NCBI RefSeq assembly: GCF_003206495.1
Contig: NZ_NKUF01000001.1
Coordinates: 1-64,000, forward strand
DNA from: Gluconacetobacter entanii
Lineage (GTDB): Bacteria; Pseudomonadota; Alphaproteobacteria; Acetobacterales; Acetobacteraceae
Reading direction: 5' to 3'
DNA: 64,000 bases
A program made the position numbers and the translations under genes. Every line of letters begins with the position of its first letter. The stretch's first letter is position 1. Below the pieces are notes generated by a model, which saw only the letters and a list, made by a program, of their open reading frames with translations, was not told where the DNA came from and ran no database searches. Positions 51,454-60,857 of the stretch are shown here, piece after piece.

Positions 51454-54150
51454 TTACGGCCCCTTGATGATCTCGGCCATGTCGGCGGGACGCAGCCAGC
51501 GGGCAAAGGCGTTCTGCACGTCCTGCGCCGTCATGTTGTAATAGGCATTGGCAGCCGTATTCCCGTTATCGAGCGGCAGGCCAAGGCTGCTGAGATGCAG
51601 GTAGGTCGCGGCAATCGAATCCAGACTGGCCTGTTGCAGCGACAGGCCATGCAGCAGGCTGGCCTTGGCCATCGTCAGTTCATCCTCGCCCAGCGGATGG
51701 GCCTGCATGTCGGCCACGTCGCGCAGCGCCGCGTCACGCGCGGGCGCGACCTTCGACGGGTCGGCCCCGAACGTGATGGTATAGGCCGCGCGCTGCCGGT
51801 GCCATGCCAGATGGCTGCGCACGGTATAGACATATCCCGTGCGGACCCGCAGGTCACGATAGAGCCGCGAGGAGAACCCGTCGCCCAGTGCCTCGTTCCC
51901 CAGTGTCAGGGCGAAATGGTCGGGATCGCGCGCCGTCAGCCCAAGGCTTTCGGCCAGGGTCACGCTGTCCTGCACGCTGGACTGGTCCGGTACGCGGGCG
52001 ACGGAGGCATGGCTGTCGGGACGCGGCGGCAGGTCCACCACGGGGGCGGGGCCGGTTGCGCGCCATGCGCCGAATGTCGCGCGCACGGCCTGCAATGCCT
52101 TTTGCGGGGCAATGTCGCCGGTAATGACAATGGTCGTCAGGTCCGGACGATAGGCCGCATTATAGAAGGCGCGACATTCCGCGAGCGTCAGCTTCATGAC
52201 CTGTGCCGGGTCCGCCTGCCGCAGTGACGGGTCATGCGGCGGGGAGATGGCGGATTTCACCGCGCGTCCCACCAGGTAATCCGGCGATTGCAGCAGGCCA
52301 GCCAGCGAGGACGCGGTGTTCATGCGCACCACCTCGAACGCCTTTTCGGGGAAGGCGGGGTGCAGTTCGTTGTCCGCCAGCAGCCGCAGGCCCTTTTCAA
52401 AGTCCTGCGTCAGCACGTTCAGGCTGAACTCCGATCCCGCGCTTTCGGTCGCGGCGATATCATCGAGCGCTTTCTGGAAGCTGACGCGGTCATGGGTCGT
52501 GGTGCCGTAATGGAACAGTTCATCCGTGATATCGGCGATACCTTCCTGCCCCACGGGTTCCTGCATGTCGGAGTTCTGGCGCACCACGCCATACACGCTG
52601 ACGGTATGGCTGACATGGGCGGGTCGTACGATCAGGTGCAACCCGTTGGGCAGGACATAGCTGGCTGGTGCCGGGGTGGGCGTGGGCGGCGCCAGCGTCA
52701 TCAGGTCCTTTTGCGCCCATTGCGGCAGGACCACCGGATGGTCCGGCGGGGCGGCAAAGGATTCGGAGCCGCCAAATCCCTTGCCCGCCACGGGATGGCC
52801 GGAGGAGCGCGGCGTCAGGATGGCGGTCACGGCCTGCGCGGGGTCGAGCACCTGCCGGGCAAGGCGGTTCACGTCCTCCGGCGTGACGCTGGCATAGGCA
52901 CTGGCCAGTGCGTCAGGCGAATCGAGTCCCATGACCGCCACCGCCTCGGACCAGCTTTCCGCCAGTCCGGAAATGCTGTTCGCGGCATAGCCAAGCTGCG
53001 CCAGTTCCTTGCGCCGCGCGGCATCCACCAGGTCCGACGGCACGCCATGCGCCCGCAGCGACGCCAGCGTGTCACGCAGCGTCTGCAACAGCGCCGACGG
53101 GTCCTTGCCCGCCGGGAAGGCGGCCAGTGCAATGCCGATTCCCGCATCCGCCTTGGGCGCGTAATCAAACCCGGTCAGCAGCGCCTTGCCTTCGGGCACG
53201 AGGTCGTAAAGCGCGCCGCGCTGGCTGGAGAGTACGTCCGACAGGATCTGTGCCGTGGCATAGTCGCGCGCGCGCTGCCCGGGCATGCGGCTGGCGATCG
53301 CGACCAGCCCGATGGGATAATCGGTCGGGAAATGCAGCAGTTGCGGCTGCACCGCGCCCGGTTCGATGATCGGGCGTGCCGGCAGGGCGCGCGCAGGCAG
53401 GGGGGAGAAGATGTCGCGGGCATGGGCCAGCGCCTGGTCGGCATCGACATTGCCGGTGATGATCAGGATGGCGTTATTGGGCGCATACCAGTCGCGATAG
53501 AACCGGCGCAGCATCGCCGCATCCGTATGGTCGAACGATGCGCGCGTACCCAGCGCGTCATGTTCATAGGGCGTATGCGCGAACAGGATCGACTGCAGGC
53601 GCGAAAGGTACTGGTAACCGGGGCTGGAGAGATCGCGGGAGACTTCCTGCTCGATCGCGCCGCGTTCGCGTTTCCAGTCGGCCTCCGACAGGGTCAGGCC
53701 GTTCATGCGCAGCGCCTCGATCCGCAGTGCGATGTCGAGGTCTTCGGCCGGCGCGGTATAGAAGAACTGCGTCGTGTTTTCCGTGGTGTCCGCGTTGTAA
53801 TTGCCGCCCATCCGCGCGCCGATGGCCGAAAGCTGGTCCTTGTCGAGTCCTTTGCTGCCACGGAACATCATGTGTTCCAGCGCGTGCGCCGTGCCGGGGA
53901 AACCGCGCGGTGCGGCGGCCGACCCGACGAGGTAGTTCATCTCCGTCGTGACGACGGGGGCAAGCCGGTCGGGCACGATGATGATGCGCATGCCATTGGG
54001 CAGCGTCGTGCGCACTGGCGCTTCGGCCCCGGCCTGCTCAGGCGTGGCGGGGGCTGGCGATGGGGCGGATGCTGTCCATCCCGGTGTGGACAGAAGGCTG
54101 CTGCCCGCCATGAGGAGGGAAAACAACGTGGGAAACAGGCGTTTGTTCAT
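51454..54150 (-). CDS. Periplasmic M16 (pitrilysin-family) zinc protease, two-domain
   Basis: An 898-residue exported protease: signal sequence MNKRLFPTLFSLLMAGSSLL, then two M16 domains. The first carries the zinc motif His89-x-x-Glu92-His93 (GTAHALEHMMFRGS), with the downstream Glu ligand region ERGAIEQEVSRDL. The second domain (from about residue 480, ASYVLPNGLHLIV) lacks this motif (GIADITDELFHYG) and is the expected inactive partner. Likely degrades peptides in the periplasm; not a mitochondrial-type processing peptidase subunit by itself. Confidence 0.92.
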   Translation of the reverse strand: MNKRLFPTLFSLLMAGSSLLSTPGWTASAPSPAPATPEQAGAEAPVRTTLPNGMRIIIVPDRLAPVVTTEMNYLVGSAAAPRGFPGTAHALEHMMFRGSKGLDKDQLSAIGARMGGNYNADTTENTTQFFYTAPAEDLDIALRIEALRMNGLTLSEADWKRERGAIEQEVSRDLSSPGYQYLSRLQSILFAHTPYEHDALGTRASFDHTDAAMLRRFYRDWYAPNNAILIITGNVDADQALAHARDIFSPLPARALPARPIIEPGAVQPQLLHFPTDYPIGLVAIASRMPGQRARDYATAQILSDVLSSQRGALYDLVPEGKALLTGFDYAPKADAGIGIALAAFPAGKDPSALLQTLRDTLASLRAHGVPSDLVDAARRKELAQLGYAANSISGLAESWSEAVAVMGLDSPDALASAYASVTPEDVNRLARQVLDPAQAVTAILTPRSSGHPVAGKGFGGSESFAAPPDHPVVLPQWAQKDLMTLAPPTPTPAPASYVLPNGLHLIVRPAHVSHTVSVYGVVRQNSDMQEPVGQEGIADITDELFHYGTTTHDRVSFQKALDDIAATESAGSEFSLNVLTQDFEKGLRLLADNELHPAFPEKAFEVVRMNTASSLAGLLQSPDYLVGRAVKSAISPPHDPSLRQADPAQVMKLTLAECRAFYNAAYRPDLTTIVITGDIAPQKALQAVRATFGAWRATGPAPVVDLPPRPDSHASVARVPDQSSVQDSVTLAESLGLTARDPDHFALTLGNEALGDGFSSRLYRDLRVRTGYVYTVRSHLAWHRQRAAYTITFGADPSKVAPARDAALRDVADMQAHPLGEDELTMAKASLLHGLSLQQASLDSIAATYLHLSSLGLPLDNGNTAANAYYNMTAQDVQNAFARWLRPADMAEIIKGP

Positions 54151-54264
54151 GCGTGACAGGTTACGCCGCTTTGCGCGGGGGGGCCAGTTCCCGTCCGCCC
54201 TTTGCGTGGGCGGGGCGATATGGCCTATGTCATGAAAGGTGCCGAATATACGCGAAAGAGCATC

Positions 54265-55437
54265 ATGATGACACAGGAACAGACCGACGCCATGCCCGCC
54301 CGCGTGGTGCGTGTCGTGGATGAGGCTGTCGCCAGCGGGCGCGTGGTGGGGGCCGTGGTGATGGTCGCCCGCGACGGGCGGGTCGTGTTGCGCCATGCGG
54401 CGGGGATGGAGGATCGCGAATCCGCAGCCCCGATGCGCGTGGATACGTGTTTCCGGCTGGCCTCCGTCACAAAGCCGGTCGTGACCGCGCTGGCCCTTGC
54501 GATGGCCGAACGCGGGCAGGTGGACCTGGACGCCCCGGTGTCACGCTACCTGCCGTTCTTCCGCCCCGTCCTGCCCGATGGCGGAGCAGTGGAAATCCCG
54601 CTGCACCTGCTCCTCAGCCACACAAGCGGCCTGTCCTACGGGTTCCAGTTCCCGCGTGACGACAATCCGTATGCGCGTGCCGGGGTTTCCGACGGACTGG
54701 CCGAACCCGACCTGTCGCTGCATGAAAACCTGCGGCGTCTGGCGCAGGTGCCGCTGACCTTCGTGCCGGGGACGGGGTGGGCGTACTCACTGGGGCTGGA
54801 TGTCATGGGGGGCGTGCTGGAGCAGGCGGGAAATGCGTCCCTGCCGGATCTGGTGCAACGCCATATCGGCGACAGGCTGGGCGGATGGGCGCAGACCGGG
54901 TTCCATGCCCCTGCGGACATGATGCTTGCGACCTGTTATGCCGACGGGCGTCCCGCGCCGGTGCGCATGCCCGCGGATTACCGCCTGTCGCGCCTGCTGC
55001 CCGGTGGCGCGGTCTCGGACATCCATTTCGTGCCCGATCGTGTGCGCAATCCCGCCTCCTACCCTTCGGGTGGGGCAGGGATGGTTGGCACGGCGGAGGA
55101 TATCCTGACGTTCCTTGAGGCCGTGCGCCGTGATGGCGGTCCCCTCCTGTCGCCGCAATCGGCGCGGCGTTTCGGGGCGAACGCGGTGGGGGACGTGGCG
55201 ATGGGGCCGCTCAATCGCGGGCGTCGCTTCGGCTTTGGCGGGGCCGTCGTGGTGGACCCGGTCCAGGCGCGGACGCCGCTTTCGCCCGGCAGCTTTACGT
55301 GGGGCGGGGTTTATGGCCATCAGTGGACGGTGGACCGCGCGCGGGGTATTTCCATCGTGATGCTGAGCAACACGGCGCTTGCGGGGATGGCCGGTGCATA
55401 TCCCGATGCGGTGGTGCGGGCGGTGTACGGGGTATGA
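54265..55437 (+). CDS. Serine hydrolase, beta-lactamase/class C penicillin-binding fold
   Basis: A 390-residue protein of the EstB/class C beta-lactamase-like family. SxxK motif in FRLASVTKPVVTALAL (nucleophile Ser of SVTK), a YxN-equivalent Tyr in GWAYSLGLDVMGG, and a GHQW (KTG-equivalent) near the C-terminus. No signal peptide is visible, so an esterase or cytoplasmic role is more likely than cell-wall work. ATG at 54265 follows GAAAGAG. Substrate unknown. Confidence 0.86.
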   Translation: MMTQEQTDAMPARVVRVVDEAVASGRVVGAVVMVARDGRVVLRHAAGMEDRESAAPMRVDTCFRLASVTKPVVTALALAMAERGQVDLDAPVSRYLPFFRPVLPDGGAVEIPLHLLLSHTSGLSYGFQFPRDDNPYARAGVSDGLAEPDLSLHENLRRLAQVPLTFVPGTGWAYSLGLDVMGGVLEQAGNASLPDLVQRHIGDRLGGWAQTGFHAPADMMLATCYADGRPAPVRMPADYRLSRLLPGGAVSDIHFVPDRVRNPASYPSGGAGMVGTAEDILTFLEAVRRDGGPLLSPQSARRFGANAVGDVAMGPLNRGRRFGFGGAVVVDPVQARTPLSPGSFTWGGVYGHQWTVDRARGISIVMLSNTALAGMAGAYPDAVVRAVYGV

Positions 55438-55479
55438 GCGTACGCGGCGGATGGCAATTCGACTGTTACGGGAAGTGCA

Positions 55480-55995
55480 ATGTCTTTTGGTGATCGCGTC
55501 AACCAGTTCGATGCATGGCTGCTCGATCGGGTATTCCAGCCTTTTGCCGATGCCCTGCCTGAACGCCTGCCGGCAATGGAACTGGGGATGAGCTTTCAGG
55601 TCGGCTCCATCGTGCTGTCGGCCGTGTCGATTTCCGCCCTGCTGATGCTGGAGGGCATGTCGTTCAGCAATGTCGTGACCAACATGCTGGGATGGTGTTT
55701 CGAGGTCATCTTCTACATCGGCATCCACCGCATGCGCGGCATGGTGCGGCCTGGATATCTCAATCCCCTGCGCGGGATGCTGGCGGGGATGCGCCCGATT
55801 TCCGTCCCGTTCGCGATGTATGCGATCTATCAGGCCGTGACGGCGGAGCGCGCCTATGAACTGGCGCTGTGGTTCAATTCCCTGTCGCAGATCGTGTTCG
55901 TTGCCGGGATCTACCTGATTTCATGCCACATGCCGCCACCGCGCCAGCGTGCGCGGCAGGGCTTTGGCCGTGGGTTCCAGCCCAACGAAACCTGA
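55480..55995 (+). CDS. Integral membrane protein of unknown function
   Basis: A 171-residue protein with about four hydrophobic segments: FQVGSIVLSAVSISALLML, VTNMLGWCFEVIFYIGI, ISVPFAMYAIYQAVTA and SLSQIVFVAGIYLISCHM, with a basic C-terminal tail (RQRARQGFGRGF). I recognise no family. It lies 42 bp after the hydrolase gene and may be co-transcribed with it. Confidence 0.7.
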   Translation: MSFGDRVNQFDAWLLDRVFQPFADALPERLPAMELGMSFQVGSIVLSAVSISALLMLEGMSFSNVVTNMLGWCFEVIFYIGIHRMRGMVRPGYLNPLRGMLAGMRPISVPFAMYAIYQAVTAERAYELALWFNSLSQIVFVAGIYLISCHMPPPRQRARQGFGRGFQPNET

Positions 55996-56037
55996 CGGGG
56001 CCATCGCGCGTCACCAGGTGACGCGCGGGCCGGCGCA

Positions 56038-56211
56038 TCAGAAGTCGATGCAGCGTCCCTTGACGGTCCAGTCATTGTAACGGGTGGGTTCCGGTCCCTT
56101 TGGGCCGCCACGCTCGTTCGGTTCGGCAGGCTGCTTCAGGCGGACCTTGTCTGCCTCTTCCAGCGCCTTTTCGGATGTCAGGGGTTCGGGATGGGTGTCT
56201 TTGTCGCTCAT
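56038..56211 (-). CDS. DUF1674 protein, succinate dehydrogenase assembly factor 4-like
   Basis: A 57-residue protein with the C-terminal signature ERGGPKGPEPTRYNDWTVKG then RCIDF, characteristic of DUF1674/SDHAF4. The mitochondrial homologue assists flavinylated SdhA and protects it before assembly; a bacterial equivalent role is inferred. Start at MSDKDTH; the longer frame from 56253 has no support. Confidence 0.88.
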   Translation of the reverse strand: MSDKDTHPEPLTSEKALEEADKVRLKQPAEPNERGGPKGPEPTRYNDWTVKGRCIDF

Positions 56212-56306
56212 GGGACAAAGTGTCGGTCCAATCGCGGTGCCGGGCAAGGGCAAAAGGACGTGATCGCGGTGTCCTGAAACCGGGTGCTGTGATCCTTGGT
56301 AGAAAG

Positions 56307-56389
56307 ATAAAAGTTTTTGGGTGCCGCCTTTTTCAAAAAGGCGGCGTCTTTGAAGCTTTTTGAAAAAAGCTTCACCAAAAACTTTTTAT
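56307..56389 (-). repeat. Dispersed double-hairpin element, complete copy closest to consensus
   Basis: ATAAAAGTTTTTGGGTGCC, GCCGCCTTTTTC/AAAAAGGCGGC stem, GAAGCTTTTTG/AAAAAAGCTTC stem, CCAAAAACTTTTTAT. It lies 11 bp beyond the ccmI stop, between ccmI and the start side of the DUF1674 gene. The two outer arms pair over about 13 bp. Confidence 0.93.
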
Positions 56390-56399
56390 GATTTGGCTT

Positions 56400-57122
56400 T
56401 TACTGATGCTCCGACTGCGCGATGCGCTGCTGGACGGCCATGCGCCATGGTGCGTCCGCCGGGGCCGCATCCAGCGCACGCCGGTACAGGTCCGCCGTTT
56501 CGGGGGAGATATGGCCACCATCGGCCATTGTCTGCGCCTCCGCCGCGCGGGCGGCGAGTTCGGGTTCGAACCTGCTGGCGATGGCTTCGCGCCATGCCTG
56601 TGCTGCCGCGGCGTAATGGTCGCGCGCGGCTTCCGCCTGACCCAGCAGGACATAGCCCTGAAATCGGCTCGGGTCATCGGCGGGCATGTGCTGCAGGCTG
56701 TCGCGCAGGCGGTTGATCAGGTCGTCATTGCGATGGTCCGCCTTGTCCGCCGCTGCAAGGCGCGGGGCCAGCGGCATCGCGGGCATGGAGGGATGGCCGC
56801 AGGTTAGGTAAAGCCCCACCGACGCCAGTGGCAGCGCAAGCAGCGCCGCCGAGATCGCCAGCGTGGATGCGCCATGGCGTGGGGCGGGCACTGCCATGTT
56901 GTCCGAACCCAGCAGGCGGCGCTGGATCTCCAGCCGTGCGCTATCATGTTCGGTGGGCGCAATCAGCCCTTCGGCCAGGTCACGGTCAAGTTCGACCATC
57001 TGCGCCTGATGCAGTTCAAAGGCGCTTTCACGTTCATCACGCAGCAATGTCGTCCTGCGGAACGAGATGAGGCAGGGCAGCAGCGCGATTACGCTGAGCA
57101 GGAAGATACCAATCCAGATCAT
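56400..57122 (-). CDS. ccmI: Cytochrome c maturation protein CcmI
   Basis: A 240-residue membrane protein. Two membrane segments (MIWIGIFLLSVIALLPCLI; LAISAALLALPLASVGLYL) flank a cytoplasmic DRDLAEGLI loop; the C-terminal TPR-like helices (GYVLLGQAEAARDHYAAAAQAWREAI) bind apocytochromes. It delivers apocytochrome c to the CcmFH ligase. Last gene of the ccmCDEFGHI operon. Confidence 0.85.
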   Translation of the reverse strand: MIWIGIFLLSVIALLPCLISFRRTTLLRDERESAFELHQAQMVELDRDLAEGLIAPTEHDSARLEIQRRLLGSDNMAVPAPRHGASTLAISAALLALPLASVGLYLTCGHPSMPAMPLAPRLAAADKADHRNDDLINRLRDSLQHMPADDPSRFQGYVLLGQAEAARDHYAAAAQAWREAIASRFEPELAARAAEAQTMADGGHISPETADLYRRALDAAPADAPWRMAVQQRIAQSEHQ

Positions 57123-57129
57123 TATTTTC

Positions 57130-57606
57130 TCAGCGCGGTCGGGTCAGGTCGGCCAACCGCGCGCGCTCGGCGTCGGTCAGGGGCGGGGGGGAGGATGTCC
57201 GGGGCCGGCGGAAGGCACGCAGCGCGACCGCAACCCCCACCAGCAGCGCCAGAACCGGCATCAGCCACAACAGCAGCGTGCCAGTGGTCAGCGGCGGGCG
57301 CAGGCGGATGAAGTTGCCATAACGCGCCACCATCCAGTCCATGACCTGCTTGTTGCTTTCGCCCTTGGCCACATGTTCGCGCACCACATGGCGCAGGTCA
57401 CGCGCAAGGTCGGCGCTGCTGTCCTCGATCGATTCGTTCTGGCAGACAAGGCAGCGCAGTTGCGCGCCAATGGCCTCGGCGCGCTGTTCCTGCGCCGGGT
57501 CGGGCAGCATTTCGGACGGGTCATCCACCGCGCCAGCCACCAGCGGCAGCAGTGCAAGGCACAGGGTCAGCGCAATCAGCGCGCGTCGCAGGATACGGAC
57601 GGTCAT
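57130..57606 (-). CDS. ccmH: Cytochrome c maturation protein CcmH
   Basis: A 158-residue thiol oxidoreductase. Signal (LIALTLCLALLPLVAGAV), the redox-active motif in LRCLVCQNESIEDS (LRCxxC), and a C-terminal membrane span (LLLWLMPVLALLVGVAVAL). It keeps apocytochrome haem-binding cysteines reduced. Overlaps ccmG by four bases. Confidence 0.93.
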   Translation of the reverse strand: MTVRILRRALIALTLCLALLPLVAGAVDDPSEMLPDPAQEQRAEAIGAQLRCLVCQNESIEDSSADLARDLRHVVREHVAKGESNKQVMDWMVARYGNFIRLRPPLTTGTLLLWLMPVLALLVGVAVALRAFRRPRTSSPPPLTDAERARLADLTRPR

Positions 57607-58181
57607 TGTTTCAGGCGGTCCACGAGGGGCAGGATGGTCGTGCGGATCAGTTCCTCGGTAATCGGGGCGGCGGTATGCCAGCGGATGATGCCCCCCGGCC
57701 CGATCAGGAAGGTTTCCGGCACGCCCGACACGCCCCAGTCGATCGCTGCCAGCCCATCACGGTCGGCGGCGATGCGGGCATAGGGATTGCCCGCGCGCTC
57801 CACAAAGCCCAGGGCATGTTCGGGTTTGTCCTTGTACGCGATGCCCCAGATCGGCACCTGCGCCTTCAGCGCGTTCAGGGTCGGCATTTCCGCGACGCAC
57901 GGGATGCACCATGACGCGAAGTAATTGACCAGCACCGGTGCCTTGAGCGCACGCAGGTCGGCCGCGCCAAATCCCTGCGACGGGGGCTGGTCCGGCAGGG
58001 TGAAGTCCGGCACCGGCTTGTCCAGCACCGGGGCATGGATGTCATGCGGGTCAAAGGATCCGTGCGACATGCCCGACAGCATCCGCCAGAAGGCAACTCC
58101 CGTCGCCCCGGCAAGGACAAGGGGAGTCGCCATCAGAAGCCGCCGCCGCGTGGGGGAGGAGGGAGGGGTGTTGTCGTTCAT
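57603..58181 (-). CDS. ccmG: Cytochrome c maturation thioredoxin-like protein CcmG/DsbE
   Basis: A 192-residue periplasmic thioredoxin anchored by an N-terminal signal-anchor (LLMATPLVLAGATGVAF). Active site is FASWCIPCVAEMPT; GVSGVPETFLI supplies the cis-proline. It reduces the CcmH/apocytochrome disulfide. The start overlaps the ccmF stop by four bases. Confidence 0.95.
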   Translation of the reverse strand: MNDNTPPSSPTRRRLLMATPLVLAGATGVAFWRMLSGMSHGSFDPHDIHAPVLDKPVPDFTLPDQPPSQGFGAADLRALKAPVLVNYFASWCIPCVAEMPTLNALKAQVPIWGIAYKDKPEHALGFVERAGNPYARIAADRDGLAAIDWGVSGVPETFLIGPGGIIRWHTAAPITEELIRTTILPLVDRLKQ

Positions 58182-60157
58182 GCCGGTGTCACCATGTTTG
58201 CCGCGCGTGCCCGGCGCGGCGCGCCCACGCGCACCCGCCGGTCCGACAGCGACAGCGCGCCGCCGATGGCCATGACCAGTCCGCCCAGCCACATCCACGG
58301 CGCCAGCGGGTTGTGGTGCAGGCGCAGGACATAGGTCGGGTCGGCATCCGTCCCATGCTTGTCCCCCAGCACGCCATAGGTATCGGAAATCAGGTTGGTA
58401 TGGATCGCGACCTCGGTCGTGGTCTGGTGCTGGCTGGCGAAGGTGCGCTTGGCCGGATGCAGCGTCGTGACCAGGCGGCCATTGTGGCGTACCTCGATCG
58501 TCGCGATCATGGCGTCGTAATTCGGTCCCTTCGCATTGCGCACGTCCGTCAGGGTCCATGCGTCACCGGCCAGCATCTCGGTCTGGCCGATATGCACCTC
58601 GACAATGCGGTGGCTGGCCTGCGACATTCCGGCCAGGCCAAGGACCGTGATCCCCACGCCCGCATGCGCCAGTGCCGCGCCAAACACCGCGCGCGGCAGG
58701 CTGCGCGCACGCTGCAGGCTGGCGGACAGCGGCTGTCGGAACAGGCGCAGGCGTTCGACGATGTCGGTGGCGCTGCTGGCGATGACCCACACCGCCATGC
58801 CGGTCGCAAGGATCGGCAGGATGTCGCGCATGCGCACCATGGCGATCACCAGTGCGACCAGCGACACCGCCGCCGCCCACCACAGGCGGCGCAGGACCGG
58901 CCACATATGCGCGCGCTTCCACGGCATCATCGGGCCAAAGCCCATGAACGCCATCAGCGGGATTGCCAGCGGGATGGTCGTCGCGTCAAAGAACGGCTTG
59001 CCCACCGAAATCGTCTTGCCGAACAGCAGCGACATGAAGGGCGGGTACATCGTGCCCGTCAGCACCACGGCGCAGATCGAGCACAGCAGGATGTTGTTGA
59101 GCACCAGCAGCCCCTCGCGCGAGACGGGGGCGAACAGGCCGCCGGTCGTCAGTTGCGGCGCGCGCATGGCGAACAGCAGCAGCGAGCCGCCGATGACCAG
59201 CGCCAGCAGCCCGAGGATGAAGATGCCGCGCGCCGGGTCGTTGGCGAACGCATGCACGGAATTGAGGATGCCCGAACGCACGAGGAACGTGCCCGACAGG
59301 GAGAAGGAGAACGTGCCGATCGCCAGCAGCACCGTCCAGATCTTTAGCCCCTCGCGCTTTTCCACGACAATGGCCGAATGCACCAGCGCGGTGCCCGTCA
59401 GCCACGGGATGAGCGAGGCATTTTCCACCGGGTCCCAGAACCAGTAACCGCCCCAGCCCAGCACATAGTACGACCACCACGACCCCAGTGCGATACCGCA
59501 GGTCAAAAAGCACCAGGCTGCAACCGCCCACGGCCGTACCCACCGGCCCCATGCCGCATCGACCCGCCCCTCGATCAGGGCGGCGATGGCGAAGGCGAAC
59601 GGCACGGCAAAGCCGACATAGCCGGTGTAGAGGATGGGCGGATGGAACGCGAGGCCGGGATCCTGCAGCAGCGGGTTCATGCCCTGCCCGTCCATCGGCG
59701 CGGGCCAGACGCGTGCAAACGGGTTGGAGGTCAGCAGGCAGAACAGTTCGAACCCGGCCGCCACCCCGCCCAGCACCGCGATCACGCGCGCCTGCAGGGC
59801 GGACGGCAGGTTGCGCCCGAACAGGGCGACCGCACCGCCGCAGATCGACAGGATCATCGCCCACAGCAGGACCGATCCCTCATGGTTGCCCCATACGCCG
59901 GTAATTTTGTACAGCAGCGGCTTGTCCACCGCGCTGTTGGCCGCGACGTTCTGGACCGAGAAATCGTTGGTGATCGCCGCATGGATCAGGCAGGCGAACG
60001 ACGTGATCAGGCACAGCATCTGCCCCACCGCCAGCGCGGGCGCCAGCGCCATCAGGCGTGGGTCACGGCGTTGCGCGCCGATCAGGGGCAGGATGGCCTG
60101 CCCGGCGGCGATCCCGCAGGCCAGCGCCAGGGCAAAGTTTCCAAGTTCCGGATTCAT
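58178..60157 (-). CDS. ccmF: Haem lyase CcmF
   Basis: A 659-residue polytopic protein with ~14 spans, which joins haem to apocytochrome c. The WWD domain reads GSWWSYYVLGWGGYWFWDPVENASL, and conserved histidines are seen in TGVWGNHEGSVLLW and ALVHSAIVVEKREGL. The ATG at 60157 (MNPELGNF) gives the expected N-terminus; the upstream frame antisense to ccmE is not used. Confidence 0.96.
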   Translation of the reverse strand: MNPELGNFALALACGIAAGQAILPLIGAQRRDPRLMALAPALAVGQMLCLITSFACLIHAAITNDFSVQNVAANSAVDKPLLYKITGVWGNHEGSVLLWAMILSICGGAVALFGRNLPSALQARVIAVLGGVAAGFELFCLLTSNPFARVWPAPMDGQGMNPLLQDPGLAFHPPILYTGYVGFAVPFAFAIAALIEGRVDAAWGRWVRPWAVAAWCFLTCGIALGSWWSYYVLGWGGYWFWDPVENASLIPWLTGTALVHSAIVVEKREGLKIWTVLLAIGTFSFSLSGTFLVRSGILNSVHAFANDPARGIFILGLLALVIGGSLLLFAMRAPQLTTGGLFAPVSREGLLVLNNILLCSICAVVLTGTMYPPFMSLLFGKTISVGKPFFDATTIPLAIPLMAFMGFGPMMPWKRAHMWPVLRRLWWAAAVSLVALVIAMVRMRDILPILATGMAVWVIASSATDIVERLRLFRQPLSASLQRARSLPRAVFGAALAHAGVGITVLGLAGMSQASHRIVEVHIGQTEMLAGDAWTLTDVRNAKGPNYDAMIATIEVRHNGRLVTTLHPAKRTFASQHQTTTEVAIHTNLISDTYGVLGDKHGTDADPTYVLRLHHNPLAPWMWLGGLVMAIGGALSLSDRRVRVGAPRRARAANMVTPA

Positions 60158-60165
60158 GGCGGCAA

Positions 60166-60699
60166 TCAGCTTCCGTGCTGCGTGGGGTCGGATGCCTTCG
60201 CAGGCGCGTCCTTGGCGGTCATGGTGTTCCAGCTTGCGGCGTCGGGCGCCTTGCCGTAACGCGGGTCCCACTTGCCGGTGCGCTTGAGTTCCTCGGCCAC
60301 TTCCTTGGGCATGTAGGTCTCGTCATGCTTGGCCAGGACCTCGGTCGCGCGCATCGTGCCGTCGGGGTTGATCGTGCCCACGGCCACCACGGACTGTCCC
60401 TCGCGGAACAGGTCGGGCAGGATGCCTTCATACCGCACGGTCACGGCGTCCTGCCCGTCGGTGACGTCAAAGATCGCAACGGGCGTGTCCTTCACCTTCT
60501 CCCGCCGGACACTGCCTGCGACCACCATGCCGCCAAGGCGGATGGTGCGGTCCTTTGGCGGCGGTTTCGTATGCACCTGCGACGGCGCCATGAAGAAGAC
60601 GATGTTCGATGAAAACGCATTCAGCGTCAGCGCGGCCGCCGAACCCAGTCCGATCAGGCACGCGATCACCAGCCACAGCCGGCGCGTCTTGCGCGTCAT
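60166..60699 (-). CDS. ccmE: Haem chaperone CcmE
   Basis: A 177-residue periplasmic OB-fold protein with an N-terminal membrane anchor (LWLVIACLIGLGSAAALTL). The haem-binding histidine sits in VLAKHDETYMP, near residue 125, followed by the usual Tyr. It accepts haem from CcmC and hands it to CcmF. Overlaps ccmD by four bases. Confidence 0.95.
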   Translation of the reverse strand: MTRKTRRLWLVIACLIGLGSAAALTLNAFSSNIVFFMAPSQVHTKPPPKDRTIRLGGMVVAGSVRREKVKDTPVAIFDVTDGQDAVTVRYEGILPDLFREGQSVVAVGTINPDGTMRATEVLAKHDETYMPKEVAEELKRTGKWDPRYGKAPDAASWNTMTAKDAPAKASDPTQHGS

Positions 60700-60857
60700 G
60701 CCGGGCGTCCCGTCGTGCGGGCGTTGCGGCCTGGGCGTTCGATCGTCGCCAGCCGCGCACGCGCGCGGCGCAGCCGCAGCGCGGCATTGACCGAAAGGAC
60801 GACGGCCACGCCAAGCGTCAGGCCGTAGGCTGCGATGATATAGGGAAGATGGGTCAT
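60696..60857 (-). CDS. ccmD: Haem exporter subunit CcmD
   Basis: A 53-residue one-span protein: MTHLPYIIAAYGLTLGVAV begins with the periplasmic side and span, followed by a basic cytoplasmic tail (RLRRARARLATIERPGR), the CcmD layout. It stabilises CcmC-CcmE contacts. Coupled by ATGA overlaps with ccmC upstream and ccmE downstream. The gene is too short to be noticed easily but fits its position exactly. Confidence 0.88.
   Translation of the reverse strand: MTHLPYIIAAYGLTLGVAVVLSVNAALRLRRARARLATIERPGRNARTTGRPA

Noticed and set aside
51454-54150. Reading the M16 gene as a frameshifted pair of separate proteases
   Set aside because: The frame is continuous over both domains and the second domain is the expected inactive half of a two-domain M16 protein.
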